A DNA stretch of 64,000 nucleotides from Coriolopsis trogii. Lineage: Eukaryota; Basidiomycota; Agaricomycetes; Polyporales; Polyporaceae. The stretch covers positions 1 through 64,000 of the forward strand of contig JAHYIO010000009.1 in assembly GCA_020543525.1 (NCBI GenBank), written 5' to 3'. Position 1 is the first letter of the stretch. Every line of letters starts with the position of its first letter. Made by a program: the position numbers and the translations under genes. This document shows positions 11,979-23,594 of this stretch, piece by piece. The notes beneath the pieces are model-generated. The model was not told the DNA's origin. It was given only the letters and a program-made list of their open reading frames with translations, and did no database searches.

Positions 11979-13460
11979 GACTGCGCGTATAAAGCGACCC
12001 TTCAACACCATACCATGTCCTTTCCATGAACGCGGACGTACCCTGTTGCAACAAGCCTCACAATGGCGTTATGCGGAGAGGACCTGCTGCACCAAGAGAG
12101 ACAAGCGGGTAGGAAAAGGCGGAAGGCCGGAAACACAGACAGTCCTATGCACGAACGTTCCTCTGGTTGCCCACCCACTCGTCGCATAGCTCCTACCACG
12201 GTGCCACAGTAGGCTCCGACATGCCTAATGAAGATAACGTTCACTTCTCCAGCACATGCCTAGTTGACGTAAGGTTCAGACCTCCACCTAAACGAGTTAA
12301 GGTTCAGTCTCATACTACCCTTCCACGGGGTCCATCACGATAGGTACGGACCTCCTTGGAGGGTCCAAGCCTTCCCCAATCCGCTTTTCCGCCCGATGCA
12401 CGCCGTGGTCCAGTTCACCCAACTCCGCATTGAGGGAAGCGTGTCTGCGATGCACTCAGGGCTGCATTACGTACAAGCCACCCTCCTCCTAAGCGACCAT
12501 CAAAAACCCATTGAGACGCGCCTGTAGTGTTACTGCCTGACAATGATATTGAGGTAAGTGGGTGGGTTAACCATACCGCCTCCTACGTACGTTGTGGTGC
12601 CGGCACACACGAGTCCGCAGTTGCGCGATAACACAGCCTGATGGCGTGGGCCCCATCCGACGCGTAGCTGTGGGAAAAACCGCGGACCATGTATTCGCCC
12701 CATGGACTCTTCGAATTCCCTTCCCAGGTCTGGTACTCGGTCGCTGGCACTGAGCTTGAATGAGTCTCGAGTGCTGGTGTAGTAAACTGCACGCATGCGC
12801 TGTCGCATTTTTGCAACACAGCTGTTCCGACCACAGCGGCTCTCCTCTAGGCTTGCCTCGGCGGGAGAGAATGGTGGTAGCATGGGGAGGGCGCACCGTA
12901 GCCGGGCCGCTAAGCGCCTCGGGCCTTATCAAAAGGTACCCACATGCACGTCTAGACGACCAACCACCCCGCCACTCTCGAGCTTGATCCAGCATGCCAT
13001 TATCCAAGAGGTGAATACGCCGGCCTTCTTCCCTTCGTAGACGCTGATTGCAGCCCCGGGCATTCCGTCGGCGTATCTCACCCATCGCAGTTCCATCAGC
13101 CATGCCGGCGTGACCCCCAGCGGTGGCGGGCAGCGGGCAGTCGCAGCCTGGTCCAACTCATATCACACCCAAGCTATGGTGATGGGCCGGTCGTCAAATC
13201 ACTTGGCCGCGGTTCAGATGCAGCAGGTTCGTCTCGTTTGTCTCGTCTCGTCACCGCGGCATGTGTGCACCGTCTTAGATGAGGGAGCTCCAATGCAAAG
13301 GCCTATGCCAGTGGTCGGTCTTGAGAAAGTCCCCCTGCTTAGCCCAGGTGCGGGAGATTAGGATGGATGGTCGAGGCCAGTACATTGCCATACATAGGAG
13401 ACCCGCGCGTGACGGAGTTCCCCTGCGCGTGCCCGTATGTGGCGCCTACGGATAGTCACT
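11979..13460. other. Intergenic, no supported gene
   Basis: Overlapping open frames occupy 12530-13156 on both strands, but none has a motif, a signal peptide or matching exon phases. One minus-strand reading (12834-12583) has a natural-looking composition, with YMVRGFSHSYASDG followed by paired cysteines, and is the best residual candidate. I cannot assign it. Confidence 0.45.
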
Positions 13461-15178
13461 ATGACATGCAAATGCCCCCGTTCCGTGTCCCCTTTGCTGC
13501 CTGCGCGGTTACTAACGCTCTCTGGGTGATCAGACGGAGCCGAACGCACGCCAATATGGCGCGGTCGACAGAAATTATGGATATAACGGCAAAGCCCACG
13601 GTCCTGACGGGTACGCGGCGCACAACGTCAATGCCATCCCATCCCAACCCCCTCCCCGAAGCGCGCATAAGGCCGAGCTCCTCTACTCTCACCCACATTA
13701 CCCACAGTCGCAACAGACGGAAGCAGTAGAGGAAGAGCAGTCGCCCCTGCCTGCCATGCCGATATTGAATGGACAGGAAACATGGAGTAACTCTGGTAGC
13801 GCGACTGCGGCGAGTGGGAAGCGCAAGCAGCCCGATTCGGCTACACCTGACGGTGCCGGGAAGAAGCGACGACATTCCGCTGGGGGAGGAAGCTTGAGCG
13901 TGTCCGCAGCAGGCGCTGGGGAGGAGGACGATGAGGAGACCTACGACCTGGACATGGCCACCAGTGGGGGCGCGAAACACTGGACGGTGGAGGAGAAAAC
14001 GCGGCTGTTCACTTGGCTGCTGGCAAGTGACGTCCACTGGGACGCGTTGCGGACGAGGACAAATACCATGTTCCGGGAGGTGCATCATATCTTCGTGGTT
14101 GTACGCGTATCAATGATTGACTTTCGCCATGGCAGTGTTCAAGCGAACTCTTCCCCGGGAGGAAGTCGTACTCGGCGCTAAAGAGTTGCTATAACCGAAA
14201 CCTTGAAGTCTTCAAGCAGATGCATGCCTTTCAAGTATTCTCCGCCAACCACTTCCGGAAGCTCCACGCGGAGAACCCCAACGCCGAGCAGCCACATATT
14301 GAAGCTATGCTAGAAGCTGCGCGGGTCGCTGGCTTGAACGTCGGCAACCTGAACGTGAAGGTCATAGACATTTGGTATAAATCTGGCTGGTTCGACTTAT
14401 TTAAGAGACGGTGAGCTCATGTATGCCAACCTCGAACCACACGCTCGCTCAATTGCGTAAATACAGATACTGCGAGGACCCGAAGACGGGCCTGCCGTCA
14501 CCGTATTCTGGGCCGACCGACCAAATTGTTGGGCCGGCGCCGTCGTCTATACCGAATGCGATGATGGGGTTGCACAGCACGTTTGACCCTCAGCTCATGG
14601 TGGGCCACAGCATGCAAGCAAGCCCGGAGGGTTCTGATCAAGTCGCAGAGTCGCAGCCGCCATACGCATACTCCCCTCCGCCATCTCAACCTTCCGACTA
14701 TCGCCAGGCAGGATCGAGCAGGACGGTGCAGTCACGGCCATCGTTCCCGTACCTCCGCTCTTCGGAAGCCAATGCGTCCAATTCCCCGCACGCCTCTCCT
14801 TCGACGCCAGCAACGACGCGGGCCTCGAAGGTCGCTACAATGAATGGGATGGGCCAGAGACAATCACCATTCCCCGAAAACTCTTCCGGTGATGTTCGTG
14901 CACACAAGCAAACTATGCAGGCGACGCATGCGCTCACGCACCTCACCGCTGTCACCGAGTCAATTTTGGGAGTCTGCATGTCGCTGAAGGACATCCTGCA
15001 GCAACAAGTGGAAGTGAACAAGGCGTGTACGGAACACGCGCGGAAGGACAGGGAGAAGGACATCTCGATAGAGAAAGTGACGTTCGCGAGGGAGATCTTG
15101 AAGAACGGCCCACAGAACGAAGAGATCAAAAAAGCGGTGATCGAGTGCTTAACGAAGTACCTCATGCGGGACTTGTGA
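13461..15178 (+). CDS. Myb/SANT-like agaricomycete regulator
   Basis: Likely exons are 13461-13484 (tentative start), 13534-14079, 14136-14410 and 14467-15178, giving about 518 aa. The last three junctions are phase-consistent. The first intron is 49 bp and contains TACTAAC, the consensus branch site. The N-terminal part is low complexity and holds a basic stretch (GKRKQPDS...GKKRRH) that could be a nuclear signal. The core reads KHWTVEEKTRLFTWLL, then FRE joined to LFPGRKSYSALKSCYNRNLE, and then DIWYKSGWFDLFKRRY. This is the Myb/SANT-like module I recall from many mushroom genomes, usually annotated hypothetical. A Ser/Pro-rich middle follows. The tail from about SLKDILQQQVEVNK has repeated charged helical segments suited to coiled-coil oligomerisation. 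Probable DNA-binding protein; target unknown. Confidence 0.75.
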
Positions 15179-15376
15179 GTCTGCATGCTTGGCGAGTATG
15201 GCCTGTACGTACAATAGGGGAATTGCTGCATGTCTACATACATTATTCGATGCGTGTCTACCTACTATTCCGTTGATCCTCATATGGACATCATACACTA
15301 TACAGTGTCTTCCTCAAGACTGCCGACGCCACCAAGGTCTCTGACCTCGCACAGGCATCTGGTGAGCAGTAGACCT

Positions 15377-17614
15377 TCAGCTAGAGGATATGTGCGGGAA
15401 CGAAAACTTCCGGCCCTCCGCACGCTCACGGGCCTCCCACGTGCACATTGCATCCTCGCAAGACTGATCCGTCGTGCGTCCTTCCAACCTACTCTCTCCA
15501 GCGCCGACGTCGGCATCGACTCGGACCGCGTGCGGCTTTCTGTGCCTCAGCCCTCGTGCCACATTCTTGGGCTTCTCTTCGTTGCACTCTTGCGTGTCCT
15601 CGAGGTGCTCGGGGTCGTCGTCGAGTCCTGCAAGAGCGACATACGCCCTTGCGACATCCCGGTCGGTGTCATTCTTCATAGATTGAAAACGGGTCTCGGA
15701 TCGTGCGATGGACCGGTGAGCTCTACGCTCTTCATCAAGCTTGCTCTGCAAGCGATGGCGGAGGGGACTGTGCTGCTGGTGGCACAAGAAGGAAGGCGAG
15801 CGATATACAATCGGACAAAAAAGTCGTTTATTAAACCTCGGGACTTTTTTGTCTACCTACCGCCCACTCCCAAGTGCACTCGCACCATTCACCTCATTTT
15901 GGAGGCTCAGAAATCGCTAGGCTCAGTGTATAATAGGTTCGGACGCATGCGCGCGCGCGTCCGAAGGCGTGAGGGACGACTACGAGAGAGGGAACAATGA
16001 CGGGAGATAGAGAGACGCCAGGCGGCGCGGAGCTCTAAAACGCAATCGCGACGGGATGTCCGATTACAAAAACCTAGTGACAAGCATCCATTGAGTGAAC
16101 TTACACTAGAGGAAAGGGTATGATGGTAATAGAGCACTGCGATATCACTGAACGGTACTCATGCATAGGATACACCAACGTAATACTCACCACTCTCAGG
16201 TCTTGTCATGACACGTTGACGGTATATACATGACCGATCACTTTGCAGCCAGGTCCTGAAGACGCCGTAGCTTGGAATGGCAATATCAGCATCGTACGGG
16301 GAAGTGAGCGTGGCGGAACACTCACTTCTTTCTCGGCGTGAAGCTTAGCCTGCCTCTCTTCCTGCAACACAGCTTGCTGCTGAACCAGTATTCTCTACAG
16401 TTTGCAGCATATGATCAGTATGACAGGCGGGGAGGCACTCGTACGACACCATACCTTCAAACAGTCTCTTTGGACACAATGTTCAAGGCGGACAGGCTCT
16501 ACCTTGACTGGTTGTACTCCAGCGTCGGCGAGGCGCCTTTGCAACTGTCTGACTTGCTCCTCTAATGCCTCGATGTAACGCCCCTGCCTCGTGCGCTCAT
16601 TGAAGTGCATGCTGCACACTGTTTGAGATCCTGCTGATGGATGATAGGTACGAATCACACTCACGTGGTGCATGTTACAATGCCATAGCGGCGCGCGGTG
16701 GAAGTATACCTCTCCCTGTACAGGGACTCCCACTTTTTATGCTTTTGTGGTGGACGATCTTTATCCTCGTTGGCTGCCCTAGGGGGGGCCATGCACTGAG
16801 CGTCGCTGCCGCGGTTGTCACCGACGAACTCAGCCACTCTAGCACTGTGGTTCCGGTTGTTCTCGTTGGTACCCATGCGCGAAACCATAGACTCAGTCTC
16901 GCTGCCACCGTCACAAGCAGCGACTTGTGCTAGTGTGGAATAGGGGTTCCACTCTTCCCACTCGATGACTTGCGGAGGGCCTGTGACCGCGGACGAGCTG
17001 TAGGAGACTCCTGACATGTATGGAAAAGTAGCCAGATTTTCATCCTCGTTGGCTGCCGTAGGGGGAGCCATGCACTGAGCGTCGCTGCCGCGGTTGTCAC
17101 CGACGAACTCAGCCACTCTAGCACTGTGGTTCCGGTTGTTCTCGGTGGTACCCATGCGCGCAACCATAGACTCAGTCTCGCTGCCACCGTCACAAGCAGC
17201 GACTTGTGCTAGTGTGGAATAGGGGTTCCACTCTTCCCACTCGATGACTTGCGGAGAGCCTGTCACCGCGGACGAGCTGTAGGAGACTGCTGACATGTAT
17301 GGAAAAGTAGCGTTGTCGGGCCAAGCGGCAGACGATCCATCCGGTAACCATACAGGTATCGCGAGTATTTCCTGTGGTTGCTCCCAAGATATTGAGTCGG
17401 GGACGTGCTAACAGGTTTTCAATTCTTACAGGTCTTCATTGAGGTCGAACATGGAGCAATACAGACTTACTGAGAAGTGTTCTCCCATGGCGTTCGCCTC
17501 AACAATAAGCGGATCGACCTCGTCAGCCCCATACCAATCTCCTGTCGTATCGCAGTGATTAGAACCGCATAGGGTTTGAGAGTATCGGTCGGGGAGTCCA
17601 TGGACAATGTCCAT
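15377..17614 (-). CDS. Coiled-coil protein with duplicated N-terminal module
   Basis: Minus-strand exons include 17614-17471 (MDIVHGLPDRYSQTL..., ATG in frame), 17407-16710, and about 16611-16500. A block near 16385-16313 reads RILVQQQAVLQEERQAK, and the terminal block near 15778-15377 begins SKLDEERRAHRSIARSETR. The first three join in phase. The second exon contains two nearly identical 93-residue modules, each starting near VSYSSSAVTG and including EWEEWNPYSTLAQVAACDGG. The third exon encodes an amphipathic heptad helix (GRYIEALEEQVRQLQRRL) like the dimerisation helix after a fungal DNA-binding domain, but no zinc cluster or canonical bZIP basic region is visible. Linking the terminal block, and any exons between 15790 and 16310, to this gene is inference. 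Confidence 0.45.
15814..15853. repeat. Perfect 12-bp inverted repeat with inner hairpin
   Basis: GACAAAAAAGTC (15814-15825) is the exact reverse complement of 15842-15853, giving a stem of 12 bp. The loop itself begins with GTTTA-T-TAAAC, a second 5-bp stem. It lies in the non-coding gap between coiled-coil exons of the flanking minus-strand gene. Confidence 0.85.
16763..17314. repeat. 279-bp in-frame tandem duplication
   Basis: Sequence at about 16763-17035 recurs at 17042-17314 with an offset of exactly 279 bp (93 codons) and only a handful of mismatches. Both copies are inside one open exon on the minus strand and keep the reading frame. The near-identity points to a recent duplication. 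Some differences change amino acids (for example SPQV/PPQV and ARMGTTE/SRMGTNE in the two modules). Confidence 0.9.
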
Positions 17615-18314
17615 AGTCGCGCTAGGTGGTGGCAAGAAGGCCGACCAAGGGTGGGGACATGATGGGCCCAATCAGTGGCATTTAGGTTCCGTGCAACACA
17701 AGCACTCGCGACTTCGCGGATGACATCGGGCCGCTGGGTCACAAGACTGTCGTGCATCGGTGTTGCCCGTAAACTGCGCCGTCGGTTAAGAGACTATCCC
17801 TACCGACTTGTGTCTGTACTTGAATAATATTCAGCATGCCCTCATCGCCAACATGGAGAGGACTTGAATAATCTTCTTCAATCTAGGACTTGCTAAATGA
17901 TAATGCACAAGCTAATGCAGAAACCGAGACGCGGGTGCCTATTCGCACGTGGTGGAAGCTGGGTAGCGGGCAACCCCCACGAGTCACAGGCGCAGTTTGA
18001 AAAATTATGGCATGCCTGGCGGCCGAAGTGCCTTCCCCCATCCATGGGGTCCTATCCTCCCAATTGCGTGCCTCTCCCACCACACCCATTGTCCTCTCTA
18101 AGAAGACCTCAACGACCTCTTTGGCGACAAGCTCTTTCCTTGTAATCCTCAACAATAACCTCATCAACGCGAAAGCCCTACACTACTCTTCCACTCCTCG
18201 CTGGTCGACTTTCGGGCTCTGATCTTACAATGCGACACGCGAAAAACAAACTGGTACGAGAGCCTCGACCCATTTTCGAATGTCTCTTCAACGTCTACTC
18301 ACGCCGAGGCGTCG

Positions 18315-18857
18315 ATGGCCGACGCCGATGATGACCAGGGTTATCGAGACGAACGAGGCAGCATTTCTACCTCTTCCACCCATAACGCGGGATCTGAATG
18401 GCGTGACGAAGACGACGACACCGCGCATAAGCTGCCAAAGAAAAGGGCGAGTCCCACCCGTTTTCGCAGGGACCCTGTGATGGAAGGGCTGGTTTTCTCT
18501 ACGCAGGAATTGTACGTCAAGCTTGACTTTGTTTGCATGATGGGTATGTACATGACAAGTTGATAGATCGGTCACAAGCCCTCGTCAGAGACGAGTGGCA
18601 TACGTAGCGGCGTTGGAAAATTGTATCGATCGTTTGCACCAGCAGCTCCTCCAGCACTCGCTGTTGTCACTTCCCGTCAGGGAGGTGGACAATTACAGTG
18701 GTATTTCTACCAACCAGTGCAAGGCATCGTGTTCACTTCACCGTATAGCATGTGCGCAACTGACAAGTTGTCAGGTACTTATTGCGGGCGCACAACACGA
18801 TATCGCATCCTTGCGAGAGCAAATCGCAGAACTTCAATGGCAGGTGAGCATCCGTCA
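18315..18857 (+). CDS. Hypothetical coiled-coil protein
   Basis: An ATG at 18315 opens an acidic N terminus (MADADDDQGYRDERG), followed by a basic patch (KLPKKRASPTRFRRDP). After a probable intron ending at a GTCAG acceptor near 18590, the frame resumes with a leucine-rich helix (YVAALENCIDRLHQQLLQ). A later block ending in a GTGAGC donor near 18844 reads HDIASLREQIAELQWQ. The acidic-basic-zipper arrangement recalls a small transcription-factor-like protein and resembles the coiled-coil exon of the gene divergently placed at 15.4-17.6 kb. I cannot place all introns or the 3' end, so the structure is approximate and a decayed gene is possible. Confidence 0.35.
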
Positions 18858-19910
18858 AAAGGCATTCTGCAAATGCGCATTTATCCTATATCCTCAACAA
18901 GTGCGCACAACTACGTCTGTCCGGTACACTTGAAGACAACGCACTTTTAACCTGCGGTACATCGGGGCGCTCAATGCCACAATTGCTGACTGACACCTCG
19001 AGGTGACTTCGCAGCCGACAATGGGAGGGACATAGTGAACGACAGAAATGCGTGACTTAGTAGAGGCCAAATGGTGGTCATCGCCTACTTCAGTACTTGT
19101 TTCTTTGTGAACAATGAGAGCGCTGACCGGTGGAAGTCGCAATTGCGCGAATGGTTTGCACAATGCCAGAAAAACCCTTGTCCAAGGCTGATGCCGTGCT
19201 CAACTGCACCCCGTGTAGCAGGCGAGTAAATTGTGGCACCCCATCTGTATTGTTGCGCTTATCAAACTCAAACTCAAACTCCAACGCAGCTGCTTCTCTT
19301 CGGCAACCTGGTCTAGAATTCGCTCACGCAACCCCACCTGACCGCATGATAAGCGCTTGTTGACCAAGCATCGGTTGTTGGCGAGGCATCCCTTGGCTCG
19401 GCGCGGTCAGAAGCCGAATTTTCCAGAAAATCTTTGTGGGATGCATGGGGTCTGTGAGGGCTGGCTCCCTTCACGACCCCGCCAACACGTACCTCAGTAC
19501 CGCTAGTGCGTTCGCGCCCATTTCCTCCTTGCTCCCCCGAGTCGTATTGTTGCTATGCTCTGAGGCCTATATTATATACGAATATGATGTTTGATGTGTG
19601 CAGGGGGGGACATGTAGGTCTGTGGACTTAAGTCAGGAACGAATCCTAATTCCTTTAGCGCGCTCTTGCTTTACCCTAAGTCATCTGAAAATGACAGTGA
19701 TGTAGTCCAGGATGACTTTATCCAGTCTTGCGATGTGTATGCAAACGACGGTTTCGACGAGCTGTGATCAAGATCCATAACGCCCCCAGATCAACTGTGC
19801 CACCACAAATTACAATCGACCTCGCGACACACGACCCACTCGTGAGTCTCCCTCTCTACGCCGCTGCAGAACGCTGTTCATCCTCAAATTGTTCAGTATT
19901 TCCCAACCGC
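18858..19910. other. Intergenic, nothing supported
   Basis: Only short open frames without motifs are present. A hexamer run (AAACTC repeated three times) lies at 19266-19284. No conserved domain, tRNA or transposon end was recognised. Confidence 0.5.
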
Positions 19911-21290
19911 GGCATCGTGCATCACTCCACCCTTTATGTGCGCAAAGCTACTAGCTCGGCTTTATTTCGAATGTCGCGCGCACGGTTAGGCGGGTGGCTG
20001 TGCACAGTCAAGCGCGGACGTAGTAGTAGTAGGTAACAACCTCGTATACCGTGCACTAAGTCTCATCCATCTGCAGAATCATGAACAGGATGTGTTGTAT
20101 GAGCGTATTTGAGCACAGACTTTAGGTACTGACACTGTGGCGTCGAACGGGAGCGTAGAGGAGCGCCTCTGCTTGGACTAGTACGTATACATCTCCATGC
20201 CCGATCAACGACGTGTACTGACTCGCGTTCATCCAGGTAGATACATGTACAATCGTAAATATTCAAAGAAAAATTCCCTAAGTGTACACAGTGTGCTCGA
20301 AACACGCCGTGTGTTTGTGTGTTTGTGTGTGTGTGTGTGTGCCCAGCTACGATGGTACGATGCAGCGCCGGCACCACTACTCCTCAAGATATTGTCGCGG
20401 GAAGCACACTTGATTATAGGTTCCCAGCGCGAGAACCTAGAGGTTACCCTTGACAGCTCTTGCGCTCTAGTTACTCAAGTGCCAGCTCACTCCTCTCTCC
20501 CTCTCTCTTCCCTGCCGCCACCTCTATGCCCCAGATACAAGGAGGTAAGTGTATTGTTCTCTTTTCTCATGCCTCTGTATGATTATACTGACTCAGATAA
20601 ACCCTCTATCGTTTCCAGAGACCACTGAAGAGCGCCTAGCACGCACATGCTGCCTCCCCTTGTCTCTGGCAGAGTCGCATGGCTTTATATACGCATATTG
20701 GGTTCGAGGTATGTTCTTTTCTTGGCCTTTTGCTTGCTCTCTACCATTCTAACGATCCTCGTCGTTTTACAGACGAGGCGTCGTCGAACATCATCACCAT
20801 TAAAGTTGGTAGAACGAATGACGTTGGACGAAGAATGTCCGAATGGCGGCGGTCCTGTCCCTCAGCCAATCCAACGCTCCTAGGATCCTGGCCCCCGTCC
20901 GAAGAACCTACTGCGAATATTCATCGACTCGAACGCCTGGTCCATCTGACCTTGGCGTTGTGCGCATCGAATCTTCGCCACAAATGCTACGACTGTGCGT
21001 CCCTTTTTTCCCTCTACCGCGTGCACTCATTGTACATCAATCGCACAGGCGGGCGCCGGCACAGAGAGCAATTTCAATTCTCTGTGCCAGAAGGAGGGGA
21101 GCCGGCAGACTGCTGGAATGCAGTGATTCTCCCCATTGTCCAAGGGTGGGACATCTTCTTGAATGAATGAGACAATATGTATAATTAGTATTTCTTGTAG
21201 TACACGCGGGGAGTTCAAACGGATAATCTCTTGAGGCAACTGGAACGGCGGTATGTGTATTCCTCGAGCACTGTGTCGAATACAGGATGC
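19911..21290. repeat. Segmental duplication, copy A (with GIY-YIG gene)
   Basis: This segment matches 34387-35760 in the same orientation. The match includes about 600 bp of upstream non-coding sequence with a GT microsatellite (20309-20341), the whole four-exon GIY-YIG gene, and about 120 bp after its stop. The left edge of similarity is near GCATCGTGCATCACTCC. Flanking sequences outside the segment differ between the two locations. By eye identity is high, with many point differences and small indels. Confidence 0.8.
20526..21170 (+). CDS. GIY-YIG / T5orf172 (Mug113-type) protein, copy A
   Basis: Four exons, 20526-20544, 20619-20708, 20773-20994 and 21049-21170, give 150 aa with all phases consistent. 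The T5orf172/DUF1766 fold of the GIY-YIG nuclease superfamily is shown by three elements. These are GFIYAYWVRD (in place of GIY), IIIKVGRT-like sequence ITIKVGRTNDVGRRMSEW (YIG-like strand plus the conserved Arg), and HRLERLVHLTLA carrying the conserved Glu. The C terminus is CGRRHREQFQF...WDIFLNE. S. pombe Mug113 belongs to this family; its biochemical activity is not established to my knowledge. The gene is intact and has a near-identical-length paralogue at 34980-35642. Immediately downstream lies a dead PAK-kinase fragment. Confidence 0.85.
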
Positions 21291-21460
21291 TGAACTAATG
21301 AATGAACGACCTAGGCACAGGCGTATACGCCTACATATACCCCACCTCCATTCCTCTGCTCTCTCCTTGATGCCCTCGACGGCGACGACGACAAGGCAGA
21401 GACGACGAAGACCGACGACGTTAGACCCTGGCGCCGGAGAAGGAGAAGTGGATCAGAACG

Positions 21461-22153
21461 ATGAACGAGGCTCAAAATATGGAGAAGCTGAAGAGCGTTG
21501 TGAGCGCGGACGACCCGAAGGCGCTGTACAGCAAGATTCGCAAGGTCGGGTAAGGGGCGTCGGGACACGGCTACGTCGCGAAGGTGGACGCTACGGGCAC
21601 GAAGGTCGCCATCAAGGAGATGGACCTCTGGAACCAGCCGCGGAAAGAGCTGATCGTGAACGAGATTCTGGTCATCAAGGAGTCGCAGCACCAGAACATC
21701 GTGAACTTCCTCGATGCATACCTCATCAGGAGTTCCGAGCTCTGGGTCATAATGGAGTACATGGAGCACGGTGCAATCACAGACATCATTGGGAACAACA
21801 CGCTCGAGGAGCACCACATCTCAAGTATCTGTCTGGATGTGCAAATTTGTCTGGAGGTGCATCAATATTCGTTTTTTCTCACTAGCGCGGCGGAATAGAC
21901 TTGCAAGGGTCTCAAGCACCTGCACAGCCAGTCCATCATCCACCGTAACATCAAGTTAGAAAACGTTCTCCTCGATGCCCAGGGCCACGTCAAGATCAGT
22001 ACGTTCCTCTTGCCATAAGCCTGTCCGGTGCGTCACCGCCTGACATGTGTCTTTCGTGCAGCCGACTTTGATTTCGGCGCGCAGCTCACGGACCAAAAGT
22101 CGAAGCGCGCTCCAATGGTGGACACGCCGTACTGGATGGGGGAGACTCGCTGA
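21461..22153 (+). pseudogene. PAK/Ste20-family protein kinase pseudogene
   Basis: The frame starting MNEAQNMEKLKSVVSADDPK matches the segment just before a p21-activated kinase domain. It hits an in-frame TAA (21551-21553) exactly where the glycine-rich loop Gln is expected (KVG*GASGHGYVAKV). The domain then continues: VAIKEMDLWNQPRKE, NEILVIKESQHQNIVNFL, ELWVIMEYMEHGAITDII. A normal intron ends at 21898, and after it comes [16 protein letters not shown], in which the catalytic Asp of HRD is Asn. After another intron, DFDFGAQL replaces DFGFG and MVDTPYWMG replaces the VGTPYWMAPE motif; the frame stops at 22153 with the C-lobe missing. Regulatory domains (PH, CRIB) are also absent. Introns are kept, so this is a DNA-level fragment and not a retrocopy. 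Confidence 0.85.
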
Positions 22154-22699
22154 CGTCAGGCGGGTCGCGTCCCTGCAAAATCCTGCCACACTTTCTCCTT
22201 TTCTCCTCTTGTAGGGCACGCAGAAAAACCGCATTTTCACCATTGCAAACTACACGAGTCCTGCTAATCGGAGTCTAGGCGCTTGTAGCAGGGGATAGCG
22301 AGGCAGGTGTAGGTCTCGGAGGCGCCCAAGGATTGGCATCCACAGCGCGTAAGGCCATAGCCACTTGCCGAGGTTCATGAGAAATAAGTTGGGCCATAAG
22401 ATAGATAATTGAGTGCGGCTACTATGTAGGAGATAGACAGGGCAACACGTACCCCATCTCGATCTTATTGCAGATTTATTCGGTCGTTGCACCACTCTGT
22501 GTTCGTCCGCATCGTAGCCAACCGTAGCCTGCTTCCTGGTCAGAGGCTGCCTTCGGGAATAAACCGACATACACATACCGGCCCGGAAAGTCAGCCATGA
22601 TATACTCGCATAGCGCATGCCGCAAGTGTTCCTGCATCTCGTAGATCTCTCCTAACGACAAACAGAAGCCCCGGTTCCCAAATAATCGAGTGCGCGCTT

Positions 22700-23363
22700 C
22701 TAGGCCAGGTAGGAACTGCGATACGGTGTGGGAAACATGGCGGTGGAAGGTGAAGCAGATGACGGTGAAGGTAGGACACTGGCTGTTGAACCCGGACGCC
22801 TATCGGGTGAACTAGAGGTCGCTTGCGACGTCCCGAGACTCAACAGAGGTCTTCGTGTGAAGCGCTCCGGGGAGGACAGTGAAGGCTCTCGGTCTCCGTA
22901 AGGAGAGGTAGGCCTCCGTCTCGGAGCTGCAGAGGATGAATCGGGAGAATTCGGGGCTTTCGTCCTTGTTGTGGTTACAGATCGCACTGAGTTCTCCGGT
23001 AGAGCTAGGATTGACGCTTTCCAGCGTGTTTGATCGGCGCAATCGTGTTGATGAGTAGCTCGAAGTGTCGGTCATCTGCGCATAGGATCCGAGGTTCCTC
23101 ACAGCGGCGATGGAGGAAGACTGAGGCGGGGTCAATACGGGTCAATGGATGCACGGTGGTTCAGGCGTGGCGAGTCCACTAGACGATGCAGAGTCGAGGT
23201 TGACGACTGATATACCGGTAGTATTGGGAGAGAGCGGAGATGCTATTATGGGAGCAGGCATTGTGTACCGCCTGGATGGAGGAGATGGAGAATAGTCCGA
23301 TGGACCCACATCGCTTTGCGAGGGAGGCGGGGTGGGGAAGGCGAATCTGTCAATCGACCGCAC
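22700..23363 (-). pseudogene. Ser/Pro-rich protein remnant
   Basis: A minus-strand frame from 23363 (MRSIDRFAFPTPPPSQSD...) is Ser/Pro-rich and reads into an in-frame TGA near 23142-23150. The same frame continues beyond the stop as PPQSSSIAAVRNLGSYAQM and a Ser-rich region. Around 22990 the Ser/Pro-rich composition moves to another frame (KAPNSPDSSSAAPRRRPTSP) that runs to about 22700. No intron of reasonable size explains either break, so a decayed gene or a gene with unusual splicing is the best reading. No family recognised. Confidence 0.3.
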
Positions 23364-23594
23364 AACTGATGCTCAAAAGAAATGACCAGAAGATGTCTCC
23401 GACTGAAGCGCTCTTGTCGGACCTTGTGTTTGGCCAAGCGGCTTTAGGGTGAGAGTCGTCAATGTGACAAAGATCCTCCCTTATCCCAGGTTAGATCGCA
23501 GATAAGCGGTTGGTTTTGCAAATATTAGTACTGGCCGTTTCTCAGACGTCAAACGCGTTCTTCTCTTCTCCCTTCCCCATTCCTACCCCTAGCC

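Noticed and set aside
15230..16000. 256-codon plus-strand open frame
   Set aside because: It is antisense to the better-supported coiled-coil exon (SKLDEERRAHRS...) and contains the hairpin at 15814-15853.
21311..21817. 168-codon minus-strand frame opposite the kinase
   Set aside because: The plus strand carries clear kinase homology; the minus frame is a GC-driven shadow.
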